NCBI RefSeq assembly: GCF_019375555.1
Contig: NZ_JAHXDN010000005.1
Coordinates: 1 to 64,000, forward strand
DNA: 64,000 bases
Source: Roseobacter insulae
GTDB lineage: Bacteria > Pseudomonadota > Alphaproteobacteria > Rhodobacterales > Rhodobacteraceae
Direction: 5' to 3'
How positions within the stretch are numbered: position 1 is the first letter of the stretch; every line of letters starts with the position of its first letter. Positions 18,142 to 27,021 of the stretch are shown here, piece by piece. Made by a program: the position numbers and the translations under genes. Below the pieces are notes generated by a model, which was given only the letters and a program-made list of their open reading frames with translations, searched no databases and had not been told where the DNA came from.

Positions 18142-18690
18142 ATGACCGACTACAGATCAAAATCCGTCTCGATGGAAGCCGATCTTCTCAATGGTGCGGC
18201 TCGTCGCGCCAACCGCTATCTTGCTGACATCGCTGAGATGGATGTCTTTCCGAAAGAACCGGCGCTCCCGTCCTTGTCTCGCTTTGATGAAACCCTGCAG
18301 GACAATGGCTTTGACGCTTGCGAAACACTTGCTTTGCTGGATGATGTTGGATCACCGGGCACTGTGGCCTCGAACGCTCCTCGCTATTTTGGATTTGTCA
18401 TTGGAGCGACAATCCCCATTGCTGCAGCGGCCCAGAGAATGATGCTCCGCTGGGATCAGTGCGCTTCGACCTATACCAACTCTCGGTCGGCTGATGTTAT
18501 TGAAATGGTTGCTGCGCGCTGGATACCGGGCATTCTGGACCTTCCGCGTGACAGCGGAGTTGCCTTCGGCACACCCGCAACTTCCTCCACGGTTGTTTGC
18601 CTCGCGACGGCGCGTCGCGCTTGGCTATTGCGGAAGAATTGGAACCTGGATGTTTTTGGGCCAAAGCACGCGCCTGAAATCCGGGTTGTT
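18142..18690 (+). pseudogene. Truncated PLP-dependent decarboxylase (glutamate/aromatic type)
   Basis: About 180 residues match the N-terminal third of group II PLP decarboxylases (RYFGFVIGATIPIAAAAQRM, then SRSADVIEMVAARWI, then FGTPATSSTVVCLATARRAW, each at its usual spacing). The frame then runs into unrelated sequence near 18,690. The Lys-bearing active-site part is missing. The break coincides with the start of an IS91-type transposase tail. The product cannot be an active decarboxylase. Confidence 0.8.
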
Positions 18691-18880
18691 CGAGACGATC
18701 CGTCAACTACTCGGTACCGACACGTCCGCGCAAGCCGAGCCGACCGACGCCGATGCGGTCCCGCCGCTCACCCTCAGGGAGCGGTGTCCGGATTGTGGTG
18801 GAGGGATGCGGATCGTCGAGACCTGCCGGCTTGGCGAGCGTCCTCTGACCCGAGCTCCGCCCAGAAAGTCCGCCGCATGA
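18690..18880 (+). pseudogene. IS91-family transposase C-terminal remnant
   Basis: In a frame different from the decarboxylase, the sequence ends TLRERCPDCGGGMRIVETC followed by TRAPPRKSAA and a stop. This is the standard tail of IS91/IS801-type transposases. The rest of the transposase, including the catalytic tyrosines, is absent. Non-coding IS91 end sequence may continue to about 19,200. Confidence 0.7.
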
Positions 18881-19686
18881 TGACAAGGCCGTCCCCTTCG
18901 CCGACCCCGATCAGAACCGACCCCTCGTTCTGGAAACCAAGGCTTCGTGCTTCCGACAATCTCCGGACCCGAAACCATATCGCAGTGCGGGCCTCGCGGA
19001 CCGTTCGTCGGCCAAGGCTGCCTCATAGTAGCCGCAGCAAAGACGTATGTTGCGGCCCACCGATCCAGCGCTCCGACAGTGCCGTCCGCAACGCCGTCCC
19101 GCTTTCCCCACGGGCTGCGACCAGACCCCCGCGGCTTCCTCCCTCAGAGATTTTCCAACGCTGGCCGCGGTCGGTCCAATCATCAAGTTCGCACTCCGGT
19201 CCACATCGGAAAATCTTCATAGTCACTGCACTTCACTCGAATGTCAGCTTCGGGAATTTCAGGCAAGTTATCCACCATATTGCAAAGATCACGCCCGGTG
19301 TCGCTTGCCTGTTCACTCAATCATATTCGCTGATACCAAAATGGAATTCCCTGTTTATAAACTAAAGGAAATCGTATCTAACCCACTGAATTCTTTGAAG
19401 CAATCTAGGCAATGCGCTCGAACATCAGCAAAATCGGCAGTTTTTCCCTGTATTTTCCCTGTTAACAGGGAATTTCACGACAGACTGGATAGCTCGGGAC
19501 GGCCTGCACAGCCAACCACCTCTCTAAAATCGGACGGTACGATTGTTGCCCGAGGTAGAGGTGCGTTTTCCGTAAGGTACCGGCATCTCCACTTCCGGCA
19601 GTCTGCCTATGCTCGGCAAGTGAGCTGAGATCTGTTTCTTCCTCCGTTTTGAGGCAGAGTCTGTCCCAATGAAGGAGATAGACAGA
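18881..19686. other. Gap with IS91 end debris and a palindrome
   Basis: No gene is supported. The first 300 bases are G+C-rich and probably belong to the IS91 end. The rest is AT-richer and holds the TTCCCTGT palindrome listed separately, plus a possible IS3 left end near 19,620. Confidence 0.35.
19455..19472. repeat. 18-bp perfect palindrome TTCCCTGTTAACAGGGAA
   Basis: The palindrome is centred on GTTAAC. A direct copy of the left half (TTTTCCCTGT) lies 10-11 bases upstream, so the site has three TTCCCTG-like half-sites. It is close to mobile-element remnants and may be an element end or a protein-binding site. Confidence 0.5.
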
Positions 19687-19741
19687 GTGAAGATACCACG
19701 GTTCTGCGAAGAACAGATCATCGCGATCCTGAAGCCGCCAG
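19687..19741 (+). pseudogene. IS3-family OrfA start, truncated
   Basis: GTG at 19687 begins VKIPRFCEEQIIAILKP, a clear match to the first residues of IS3-type OrfA (K-x-x-R-F-x-E-E-Q-I-I). The reading then stops resembling OrfA near 19,740, where it meets the 3' end of the SRPBCC gene on the other strand. It is the left half of a broken element; an OrfB remnant lies at 22,160-22,688. Confidence 0.65.
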
Positions 19742-20200
19742 TAACAAGTCTATCGCCGCCAGGCCCGCTTCGATCTCGTCTACTATGACCTGTTCCATCG
19801 CGGGATCATCGGATGAAAAGTTTGCAGACCACTCGATCAACGGCTTGCCCAGGGGTTCGACCGACAGGGTCGCGGTGTGGTTCTCAACCGGCGAAGACGA
19901 CCTGACGGTCTTGTAGGTGTAAGACAACCCGGCCTCCTGAGCGATGCGTTTTTGAGTGACTTCGTCCCCACCTTCCAGGGTCAACACGCGGACCAGTGAT
20001 CCATCCATGACCTTCAGGGAACAGCCGCTCACTTTCGGGTGCCAGTCGTCGATGTCGCAGAAATCGCCGATAGTATGCCACGCCCTTGTCGGCGACGACT
20101 GAAGCTCGAGCGAACGCTTGACCTTGTAGTCCGCGGCCCACGCGGTTGTCGCACTGAGCAGGCTGATGGCGGTGGCGGAGACTTTCGCGATGATTGTCAT
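19718..20200 (-). CDS. Exported SRPBCC-family protein, 3' end cut by IS3 remnant
   Basis: This protein of about 160 residues has a Sec signal peptide (cleavage near TTAWA/ADYK, residue 22) and a START/SRPBCC-like fold: LQSSPTRAWHTIGDFCDIDDWHP, split by the first helix, then strands ending in ANFSSDDPAMEQVIVDEIEAG. SRPBCC domains bind hydrophobic ligands in a deep pocket. ATG at 20200 follows AAAGGAAAG. The last residues are encoded by the IS3 fragment, so a few native residues may be lost. It is divergent from the CadC-like regulator. Confidence 0.75.
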   Translation of the reverse strand: MTIIAKVSATAISLLSATTAWAADYKVKRSLELQSSPTRAWHTIGDFCDIDDWHPKVSGCSLKVMDGSLVRVLTLEGGDEVTQKRIAQEAGLSYTYKTVRSSSPVENHTATLSVEPLGKPLIEWSANFSSDDPAMEQVIVDEIEAGLAAIDLLLAASGSR

Positions 20201-20294
20201 GGTCTTTCCTTTCATGTTTGCTTGCACCCGGGAGAATTATCTTGCCTCACGGTGCAACTCTTCGCAGGTTCAGTGGGGCATGGAGGCGTCTGAA

Positions 20295-21980
20295 ATGTCC
20301 GGAGAAAAATCTGAAAAATCCTTGAATTCGTCCACAACTGTTCCCCTGGGCAGCTTCGAGTTTTCACTGGAGTCAAAGGAATTGCTCGACGCCTCGGGGA
20401 AACCGATCCATCTGCGCCGTCAGAGTGCTGAGGTTCTCGCCTATCTGGTTGATCGACGTGGCGAGACCGTTTCCAAGGACGAGTTATTCGAAAATGTCTG
20501 GGCAAAGACGATAGTCACCGATGACAGCCTGTCGCAATGCATCGCTGATATCAGGCGCGCGCTGAGCGATGCGGATCACAGATTAGTCCAAACCCGCCCC
20601 AAGAAAGGCTATCGTCTGGCGCCGACGTCCCGTCTCAAGACACCTGGACCACAATCAGCAGTACCAAGGATCGAGCGTCGCAAAATGCCAAGACTGGCAC
20701 TGGCAGGACTAACCGTAGTTCTGGCTCTGGGATTTGGCACCTTTTGGATTCTGGGAAACGGACAAAACCCATCAGCGACTGACCTGATGCTACCGACCAA
20801 ACCCTCAATTGCAGTCCTGGCTTTTGATGATCACAGCGTTGGTGCCGACGCGAATTACCTGAGTGACGCAATCGCCGAGGGCGTCATTGCCGATCTCTCC
20901 CGATTTCCCGAACTATTTGTGATCGCCCGTAATTCGAGCTTTAGCTTCCGCGACGCGCCAACCGAGGTGTCGAAAATCTCCAAGGCGCTTGGGGTGCGAT
21001 ACCTGCTGGAAGGGAGCCAGCAAAAGAGCGGTGACCGGTTGCGCGTGACAATTCAACTTATCGATGCTGTCGAGGGGCAAAATCTCTGGTCGCAGGTTTA
21101 CAACAGCGATCTGAGTGATGTTTTCGCAGTCCAGGATGAGATCGTCCGAAAGACCGTCGCTACGGTGGCGCAAAAGATCATCAACTCCGAAGGGCAGAAG
21201 GCGACTGAGACCGACGAAGCGAAACTGACCGCCCTGCTTCTGAACCTGAAAGCACGTCAGCATCTTTTTGATTTCACACCGGAGGGGAACGAAAAGGCGC
21301 GGCTGGCCAATCTCGCTGCAGTGGCAGCTGATCCCACGCAGCCTTTCGGTTATGTCGGGCTGACCTTTGTTCACATCAACAAGTATCGCTGGGGGTGGAC
21401 GGATCAGGACCCCATCGTGGAATTGAACGCAGCGCGAGATTACGCGCGTAAAGCCATAGAACTTGCGCCGGACTACTATGACGGTCATTCGGCGATGGCG
21501 TACCTGCATATTCAGGAGGGAAAACTCGACAAGGCGATTGCCCGTTACCGGCAAGCGCTGGAGCTGAATCCGAATGATACAGGGGCAATGGCCTCGCTGG
21601 CCGAGGCGCTGACCTACAGCGGTCAGGCCGAAGCGGCGGAAGACCTGATGCTGAAAGTCATTCGCCTCGACCCGCGTCACCAGGATTGGATCAAGTGGAA
21701 CCTTGCATGGGTTCAATGGCACACGAAAAACTGCAACGAGGCGCTGCAAACCATGAACGCCATGTCCGAGATACCGCCAATGGCATATCGCGTCCTGGCG
21801 ATCATTCAGATTTGCCGAGGCGATACAATCGAAGCCAACCAAGCGGTCGACCATTTGCTTGAGTTCGATCCGGAATATTCACTTGCAGACGTTCGCCACA
21901 ACTACGATGGAAAGTATGCGAATGTCTCGGACCTGGAACGTGTGCTGAACAACCTCCGCCAGGCAGGTTTGCCGGAATAG
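20295..21980 (+). CDS. CadC-like winged-helix membrane regulator with TPR repeats
   Basis: This protein of about 561 residues has an N-terminal OmpR/PhoB-type DNA-binding domain (residues 10-105, ETVSKDELFENVWAKTIVTD as recognition region). One membrane segment follows near residue 130 (ALAGLTVVLALGFGTFWIL), then a TolB-like periplasmic stretch (PSIAVLAFDDHS) and C-terminal TPR units (IELAPDYYDGHSAMAYLH, ALELNPNDTGAMASLAEAL). Regulators of this type sense signals across the membrane. Start 20295 has GGAGG at good spacing; 20280 is an alternative. It probably controls the divergent SRPBCC gene. Confidence 0.87.
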   Translation: MSGEKSEKSLNSSTTVPLGSFEFSLESKELLDASGKPIHLRRQSAEVLAYLVDRRGETVSKDELFENVWAKTIVTDDSLSQCIADIRRALSDADHRLVQTRPKKGYRLAPTSRLKTPGPQSAVPRIERRKMPRLALAGLTVVLALGFGTFWILGNGQNPSATDLMLPTKPSIAVLAFDDHSVGADANYLSDAIAEGVIADLSRFPELFVIARNSSFSFRDAPTEVSKISKALGVRYLLEGSQQKSGDRLRVTIQLIDAVEGQNLWSQVYNSDLSDVFAVQDEIVRKTVATVAQKIINSEGQKATETDEAKLTALLLNLKARQHLFDFTPEGNEKARLANLAAVAADPTQPFGYVGLTFVHINKYRWGWTDQDPIVELNAARDYARKAIELAPDYYDGHSAMAYLHIQEGKLDKAIARYRQALELNPNDTGAMASLAEALTYSGQAEAAEDLMLKVIRLDPRHQDWIKWNLAWVQWHTKNCNEALQTMNAMSEIPPMAYRVLAIIQICRGDTIEANQAVDHLLEFDPEYSLADVRHNYDGKYANVSDLERVLNNLRQAGLPE

Positions 21981-22159
21981 TTCATGTTTCAGGATTGAAG
22001 ATACATGGCGTCGCCCGAGAGGCTACCGAATGCGACTGCCAGCTGGTATCAGTTTTGAGCCTCCGCAGATTGACGCTGATAATGACGATCGTCGGCCAAG
22101 GCAGCACCCCCTGCGCGCGTTACAACCACGCCTATCTCGAAGCGCACCGGTATCACCGA

Positions 22160-22688
22160 TGGATCATGCCTCAGACTTCGTCCAAGGCATCGAAACCACG
22201 GCTGGAGAGACAACTCCCTGCACTGCAGCGCAGATTACGGGAATGTGATCCGCACGCACAACGTCATCGATGAATGCAGCCGAAAATGTTTGACCATTCG
22301 CGTGGATCGCAAGCTTAACTCAGGCAGCACCGTTCGACGCCTTGAGCGATCTGTTCATGATGCGCGGTGTTCCGTCGATTATTCGATCCGGCAACGGACC
22401 CGCGTCCGTGGCCCGGGCCGTGCAGGACCGGATAAAGGCGCATAGTGCAAGGACGGCTACTTCGAACCGGGCTGCCCGTGGCAGAATGGATACTACGAGA
22501 GCTTCAATGCTCGGGTCGGGCATGAGTTCCTAAAAGGCACGATTCTCTACGGCCTGCACGCAGCAAAAATCCTGATCGAAGACTGGCGGAAACACTACCA
22601 TAGAAAACGTTCCCGCAGTGCTCTGGGCCATCGCCCGCCAGCTCCGGCAACCATCGCCCCATGGTTCCAAAGGCCGGTCATGCACTGA
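22160..22688 (+). pseudogene. IS3-family OrfB (DDE transposase) remnant with frameshifts
   Basis: Across three frames the DNA encodes recognisable rve/DDE pieces: NVIDECSRKCLTIRVDRKLN, then MRGVPSIIRSGNGP, then PGCPWQNGYYESFNARV, then EDWRKHYHRKRSRSALG. Several frameshifts and the loss of the N-terminal part make it non-functional. It pairs with the OrfA start at 19,687 as the other half of a broken IS3 element or as a second copy. Confidence 0.75.
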
Positions 22689-22902
22689 CACTCAGTTTGG
22701 ACCATTCACATGGGGCTGGGCCGCAGTCATCGCGCAAAACATTCCCTCACCTTAAGCTGTCTAAGATTAGCTTCTGGAAGCTTTGAACGTGCAGACAACT
22801 TGCCACGCCGGACAGATTGTTCAAAAAACTGCGCAACCCGAAGATCCAATGTGACAGTCGATGTACCGTCGTCTAGCCTGTTCACAGGCGTGAAAGGTCC
22901 GC

Positions 22903-23547
22903 ATGATGAACCACAAGACCATGGCTCTTGATACAGCGCTTCTTTTGGTCGCCGCTTGGATCGCGATTGGCGGCACGGTCGCGATGCTGGTTGGAAACGT
23001 TGTCGGGAGCATCGTTGTGCCGGATCACGACTGGGTGGCCGACACCGTTAGCGACCTGGCTGCCGGTCGATACGAGATCATCCAGGACGTCGCACTCTAT
23101 GGTTTTGCCGGGTCGCTGATTGCCTGCGCCATCGCAGCCGCGCATCTTCATTTAGATGGGACGCGCTGGAATATCGGTGTGGCCTGCCTTGCGCTACTTG
23201 CCATGTGCGTGGTGGTTATTGGCGCGCGCAATGAATATGGCGACAATGATACCGAGGGCGTCGTGATCCACATCTACGTCGTTTATGTACTTGGCCTTCT
23301 GTTTGCTGCCCTGTTTCTGACCATGGGCCGTGGTCTATCCCACATTGCGCGGCGGTATGGTGTTATCAGCTACTGCTGCGCGGCGCTCTGGATCATCGGC
23401 GCACCTGTCTTTTTCTTCATGCCGACCGGATATGACGGCGCTTTCGAGCGGGGTCTGGGCGTGATTGCCGTGGTCTGGGTCCTGTCTTTCAGCTGGATGC
23501 TCATCTCGGTTGCTCGGGGCGCAGAGCAGATCAGAGAAAGAACATGA
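22903..23547 (+). CDS. DUF998-family membrane protein
   Basis: This 214-residue integral membrane protein has about six hydrophobic segments. The N-terminal portion (WVADTVSDLAAGRYEIIQD after the first segment) is characteristic of DUF998 proteins, whose function is not established. GAAAGG lies upstream of the double ATG at 22903. It is 10 bases upstream of a DUF421 gene and opens the plus-strand part of the stress cluster. Confidence 0.82.
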   Translation: MMNHKTMALDTALLLVAAWIAIGGTVAMLVGNVVGSIVVPDHDWVADTVSDLAAGRYEIIQDVALYGFAGSLIACAIAAAHLHLDGTRWNIGVACLALLAMCVVVIGARNEYGDNDTEGVVIHIYVVYVLGLLFAALFLTMGRGLSHIARRYGVISYCCAALWIIGAPVFFFMPTGYDGAFERGLGVIAVVWVLSFSWMLISVARGAEQIRERT

Positions 23548-23557
23548 GGATAGGGTT

Positions 23558-24079
23558 ATGATTTTTGATCACGCTTTGGCAGATGCGATCGCCAGGGGCC
23601 TTGTTTTAAGCGCACTCGGTCTCGGCTGGATTCTCCTGCTCGTCCGCATTGTGGGACTTCGGTCGTTCTCAAAAATGACGAACTTCGACTTTGTCATGAC
23701 CGTGGCTATGGGGTCGTTACTGGCAGGTGCGGCGCAGACCGGCAGATGGGTGGACCTCGTTCAAACCTTGACGGCAATGGCCGCACTCTTCGCGATCCAG
23801 TTCAGCGTCGCGCATATCCGACAACGATCAGATCGCTTGGACGCCGCACTGCAAAACGCTCCCGTTTTGCTGATGCGTGATGGTGAGATCCTTCACGCGG
23901 CATTGCGTCGGACGCGTGTTACCGAAAGCGACCTGATGGCGAAACTGCGCGAAGCCAATGCGCTCCAGATGTCGTCCGTGCGGGCCGTTGTTCTGGAAAC
24001 GACCGGAGACGTGTCGGTGTTGCACGGCGACAACGTGGATCAGACACTGCTGAGGGGCGTCGAACGCGACAGGCGGTAG
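23558..24079 (+). CDS. DUF421 (YetF-like) membrane protein
   Basis: This 173-residue protein has two or three N-terminal membrane segments followed by the cytoplasmic YetF-type domain (APVLLMRDGEILHAALRRTR, then TESDLMAKLREAN). YetF-like proteins are linked to envelope/spore functions in Bacillus; their biochemical role is unclear. The start at 23558 was chosen because earlier in-frame codons lie inside the DUF998 gene. Codons and G+C match its neighbours. Confidence 0.85.
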   Translation: MIFDHALADAIARGLVLSALGLGWILLLVRIVGLRSFSKMTNFDFVMTVAMGSLLAGAAQTGRWVDLVQTLTAMAALFAIQFSVAHIRQRSDRLDAALQNAPVLLMRDGEILHAALRRTRVTESDLMAKLREANALQMSSVRAVVLETTGDVSVLHGDNVDQTLLRGVERDRR

Positions 24080-24341
24080 CTGTCCGCATCGACCCGCAAA
24101 AATGCCGCCAAACTTGTCAGGGATTAGTGTCTGAGCCCAACCCATCCCGGTACGGACTGTTACCTTGGAAAGAGCTTCAAGGACTGGCAACTCTGCCCGT
24201 TCAGGCACTCGGAGGATGAGACGGACACGTGTCAAAACGCTGCCTTTCAAATGCTCTGCAAATCAACTTTTGGCCGAGATTGCACATCTCGAGCGCACGC
24301 CTCTGGACGGTGCTCGGTCTTGGTCATGTGAAGGAACCGCT

Positions 24342-25415
24342 ATGAACCCTATACTGAAAACTCTGCTTGGCACCGCCGCCATCGGTGCGTTCGCCGCAAC
24401 GGGCGCTCTTGCCCAGTCGACCACCGACAGCAATGAGACCGTCGTTCCGACCGAAGGCGGCCAGGTCGTTGTTGAGCAGGAAGATGCAACCGTCAACGTG
24501 ACCGTTCCCGACCCGAACGTCGAAGTGACCCAGGGCCAGCCCGTGGTGACGGTTGAGCAGCCACAGCCCGAAATCACCGTGGTGGTGCCGGAACCGACCG
24601 TGAAGGTCCGCCAGCAAGCGCCCATCATCACCGTAGAGCAGGCCCAGCCACAGATCACGGTCGTGATCCCCGAGCCGATTGTCACCGTGATGGTGCCCAA
24701 GCCCGAAGTGGACGTGGAAACGGGCGAGCCGATCATCGACCTTGATCAGCCTGAACCCGTCGTGCGCTTTATCCGCCCGGAACCGAAGATCACCATTCAG
24801 GAAGCGCAACCGCGTGTGGAATTCCAGCAGGGCGAGGCGCAGGTGAACATCTCCGATGCGGTGGATGCTCAGATCGACGTCACGCAGGAAGAAGCGCAAG
24901 TGAACGTGGAACAGGGCGACAGCGCCAATGTGTCCGTCACCAGTGAAGAGCCTGAGGTCAACGTCGTTGATGCGGGCGAAGCGAATGTCAAAGTCGAACA
25001 GATGCAGGCCCGTGTCGTGATGGAAGACTTCAAAGCAGACGAAGCCGGCAACATGGCTGACGAAGACCGCGCCCGCTACCAGGAGACGGTCAAGGTCCTG
25101 CCGATCTTCGACCGCAAGGCCGAAGACCTGATCGGTCGCAGCGTTGCCACTGAAACCGGTGAAGACGTGGGTGAGGTCGATTTCATCGGCATACGTGGCC
25201 AAACACTTGTCGCCATCATCGGCGTTGGTGGTTTCCTCGGCATGGGTGAGAACGAAGTCGCGGTGCCGGTTGAAAAACTGATCTTGCGCGAAGACGAGCT
25301 GATCCTGCCGGAGTTCACGCAAACTCAGCTGGAGAACATGCCGGAGTACAACGAGAACGAAGTGCGCGTGCTTGACCCGGGTCTGCGTCTGGCCGAACAG
25401 CTCGGTCTGGACTGA
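24342..25415 (+). CDS. Exported PRC-barrel protein with long Val/Glu/Pro repeat region
   Basis: This 357-residue protein has a Sec signal peptide (cleavage near GALAQ/STTD, residue 25). About 210 residues of short alternating repeats follow (patterns such as PEITVVVPEPTVKV and PQITVVIPEPIVTV, period roughly 10-12), then a PRC-barrel domain from about residue 250 (DLIGRSVATETGEDVGEVDF). The acidic, valine-rich repeats look like extended beta strands, perhaps a beta-helix or stalk. PRC-barrels bind ribosomal or photosynthetic partners or act as adaptors. Related proteins sit in alphaproteobacterial stress clusters. ATG at 24342 follows GAAGGAACC. Confidence 0.85.
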   Translation: MNPILKTLLGTAAIGAFAATGALAQSTTDSNETVVPTEGGQVVVEQEDATVNVTVPDPNVEVTQGQPVVTVEQPQPEITVVVPEPTVKVRQQAPIITVEQAQPQITVVIPEPIVTVMVPKPEVDVETGEPIIDLDQPEPVVRFIRPEPKITIQEAQPRVEFQQGEAQVNISDAVDAQIDVTQEEAQVNVEQGDSANVSVTSEEPEVNVVDAGEANVKVEQMQARVVMEDFKADEAGNMADEDRARYQETVKVLPIFDRKAEDLIGRSVATETGEDVGEVDFIGIRGQTLVAIIGVGGFLGMGENEVAVPVEKLILREDELILPEFTQTQLENMPEYNENEVRVLDPGLRLAEQLGLD

Positions 25416-25470
25416 GTTGCAGTTTGGTGCGGCCAACCGTCCGCATCTCGCTGAAGTAGGTAACGAGTTC

Positions 25471-25503
25471 GCTGCCGCTGGTGTCCCCCGGCGGCAGCTC
25501 TTT
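25471..25503 (+). terminator. Terminator-like hairpin after the PRC-barrel gene
   Basis: GCTGCCGC pairs with GCGGCAGC (8 bp) around a 12-base loop, followed by TCTTT. It lies about 55 bases past the PRC-barrel stop codon. Confidence 0.55.
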
Positions 25504-25591
25504 AATGTCAAGGTGGTGGGCGCGAGACACTTGTGCAGGGCAATGCTTCCCGCAAACCACTTTCCCCCCAGAACTGAAAAGGACTAACACA

Positions 25592-25846
25592 ATGACCGGA
25601 ATAGGATGGATTGGCTCACTGATCATCGGCGCGCTAGCCGGCTGGATCGCAGAGAAGATCATGAAATCGGATCAGAGCCTGCTGATGAACATCGTGCTCG
25701 GCATCGTCGGTGCGCTTGTCTTGAACTGGCTGCTTATCGCAATCATCGGCACAACGCTTGGCGGGTGGATCGGCCAGTTGATCGTTGCCGCCGCCGGAGC
25801 ATGTCTGCTGATTTTCATCGGCCGCTTGATCCGCCGAAAGACATAA
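25592..25846 (+). CDS. GlsB/YeaQ/YmgE-family membrane protein
   Basis: This is an 84-residue protein with three hydrophobic segments and the glycine-rich pattern of transglycosylase-associated proteins (GALAGWIAEKIM, GIVGALVLNWLL, GGWIGQLIVAAAGA). Such small proteins are commonly induced by envelope, acid or oxidative stress. The ATG at 25592 follows AAAAGGA. It is convergent with the AI-2E-type gene. The exact function is unknown in the family. Confidence 0.88.
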   Translation: MTGIGWIGSLIIGALAGWIAEKIMKSDQSLLMNIVLGIVGALVLNWLLIAIIGTTLGGWIGQLIVAAAGACLLIFIGRLIRRKT

Positions 25847-25884
25847 CCCGATATCAGCTGGCGGTGCGGGCCGCCGTTGGCTGA

Positions 25885-27021
25885 TTATGCCTTCGCATCG
25901 GCCGCTGATGCATCATCATTCAAATCTCCCAGAAACCGCGCCAGTGTCTGCAGCGACTTGGTCTCATCACAGGCAATCTTGAGCACGATCAAGATGGGCA
26001 ATGCCACGATCATGCCGATGATCGACCAGATCCAGGCAAAGAATGCGACGAACAGGAAAACGACCGGGGTGTTCAGTCGCATCCTCCGCGAGATGACGAG
26101 CGGTGTGATGAACTGACCCTCTATGGATGTGAGGATAATGTAGGTGACAAATACCCCTGCCGCCGCCCATGTGCCTTCGAGGCTCACGAATGCGACCGCT
26201 GCCGCAATGGTCGCCCCCATGAGACCGCCCAGGAATGGCACGAAGTTGAGGCCAAAGGCCATGAAACCGAAGATGACCACGCTCGGCAGGCCCCAGAAGT
26301 GCATCGCGATTGCGACGGCGATGCCAAGGCCCGCGTTGATAATCGCAATGCCGCCCAGATAGTAACCCAGACGATCCTCAATCGAATGCACCACTGCCAC
26401 GGCGCGCCGCTTGTCACCGAACCGCTCGAAGCTTTGCACGGTCTTGGTCAGAAACATGTCGCCCGAGGCGATCAGGAAGAACAACAGGATCAGGGCAAAT
26501 AGAATCCGGCCAAGAAAGCCGGGCGCCATGCTGAAAAGAGTTGCAGCGACCCCGGTGTTGGACACCACCTCAACTTCCACGGTCTCGGCGTTCTGATCTT
26601 CGATGATTTCCTCCGCGGCCACTGTTGCGTCATTGATGGCTTCCAGCGTTCCGCCCGCGGCGGAGAGCTTTTGCTTGATCTCGTCCATCAGCGACGGAAG
26701 GTCCTCGATGAACTGCGCCGCGGGTGCGCTGAGTTGCACAAGCAAAAGCACGATCAGTGCAGTGAGAATGGTGGTGAACAATGCGGCAGAAACGACCGGC
26801 GCAATGCCGACTTTGGACAGCAGGCGGCGCGGTCTGTTCAGGACAAAATACCCAAGACAGGCCGCTGTGACCGGGATCAGGAAGTCGCTGGCCCAGACCA
26901 ACGCCTGTAAGAGCAACAGGCAGAAAATACCGATGATCGGGATTTCCAGACCTTTCCAAGACGTATCTGGCGTACGCTCTACCCGCTCTGGATCAGGCGG
27001 CTTTTGTAAATTATTCTCCAT
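25885..27021 (-). CDS. AI-2E family transporter (PerM/YhhT-like)
   Basis: This membrane protein of about 378 residues has the family's seven-to-eight segment layout, with a long cytoplasmic middle loop and the conserved late stretches NFVPFLGGLMGA and TSIEGQFITPLVISRRM. Family members include autoinducer-2 exporters and sodium/proton antiporters, so transport of a quorum signal is not implied. ATG at 27021 lies 11 bases inside the upstream endonuclease/phosphatase gene, indicating coupling. Confidence 0.9.
   Translation of the reverse strand: MENNLQKPPDPERVERTPDTSWKGLEIPIIGIFCLLLLQALVWASDFLIPVTAACLGYFVLNRPRRLLSKVGIAPVVSAALFTTILTALIVLLLVQLSAPAAQFIEDLPSLMDEIKQKLSAAGGTLEAINDATVAAEEIIEDQNAETVEVEVVSNTGVAATLFSMAPGFLGRILFALILLFFLIASGDMFLTKTVQSFERFGDKRRAVAVVHSIEDRLGYYLGGIAIINAGLGIAVAIAMHFWGLPSVVIFGFMAFGLNFVPFLGGLMGATIAAAVAFVSLEGTWAAAGVFVTYIILTSIEGQFITPLVISRRMRLNTPVVFLFVAFFAWIWSIIGMIVALPILIVLKIACDETKSLQTLARFLGDLNDDASAADAKA

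Noticed and set aside
20913-21854. 313-codon frame antisense to the CadC-like gene
   Set aside because: It is a shadow frame in G+C-rich DNA with no recognisable domain.
24324-25511. 395-codon minus-strand frame opposite the PRC-barrel gene
   Set aside because: It mirrors the repeat region (His/Asp/Phe-rich antisense of Val/Glu/Pro codons); no start context or family.
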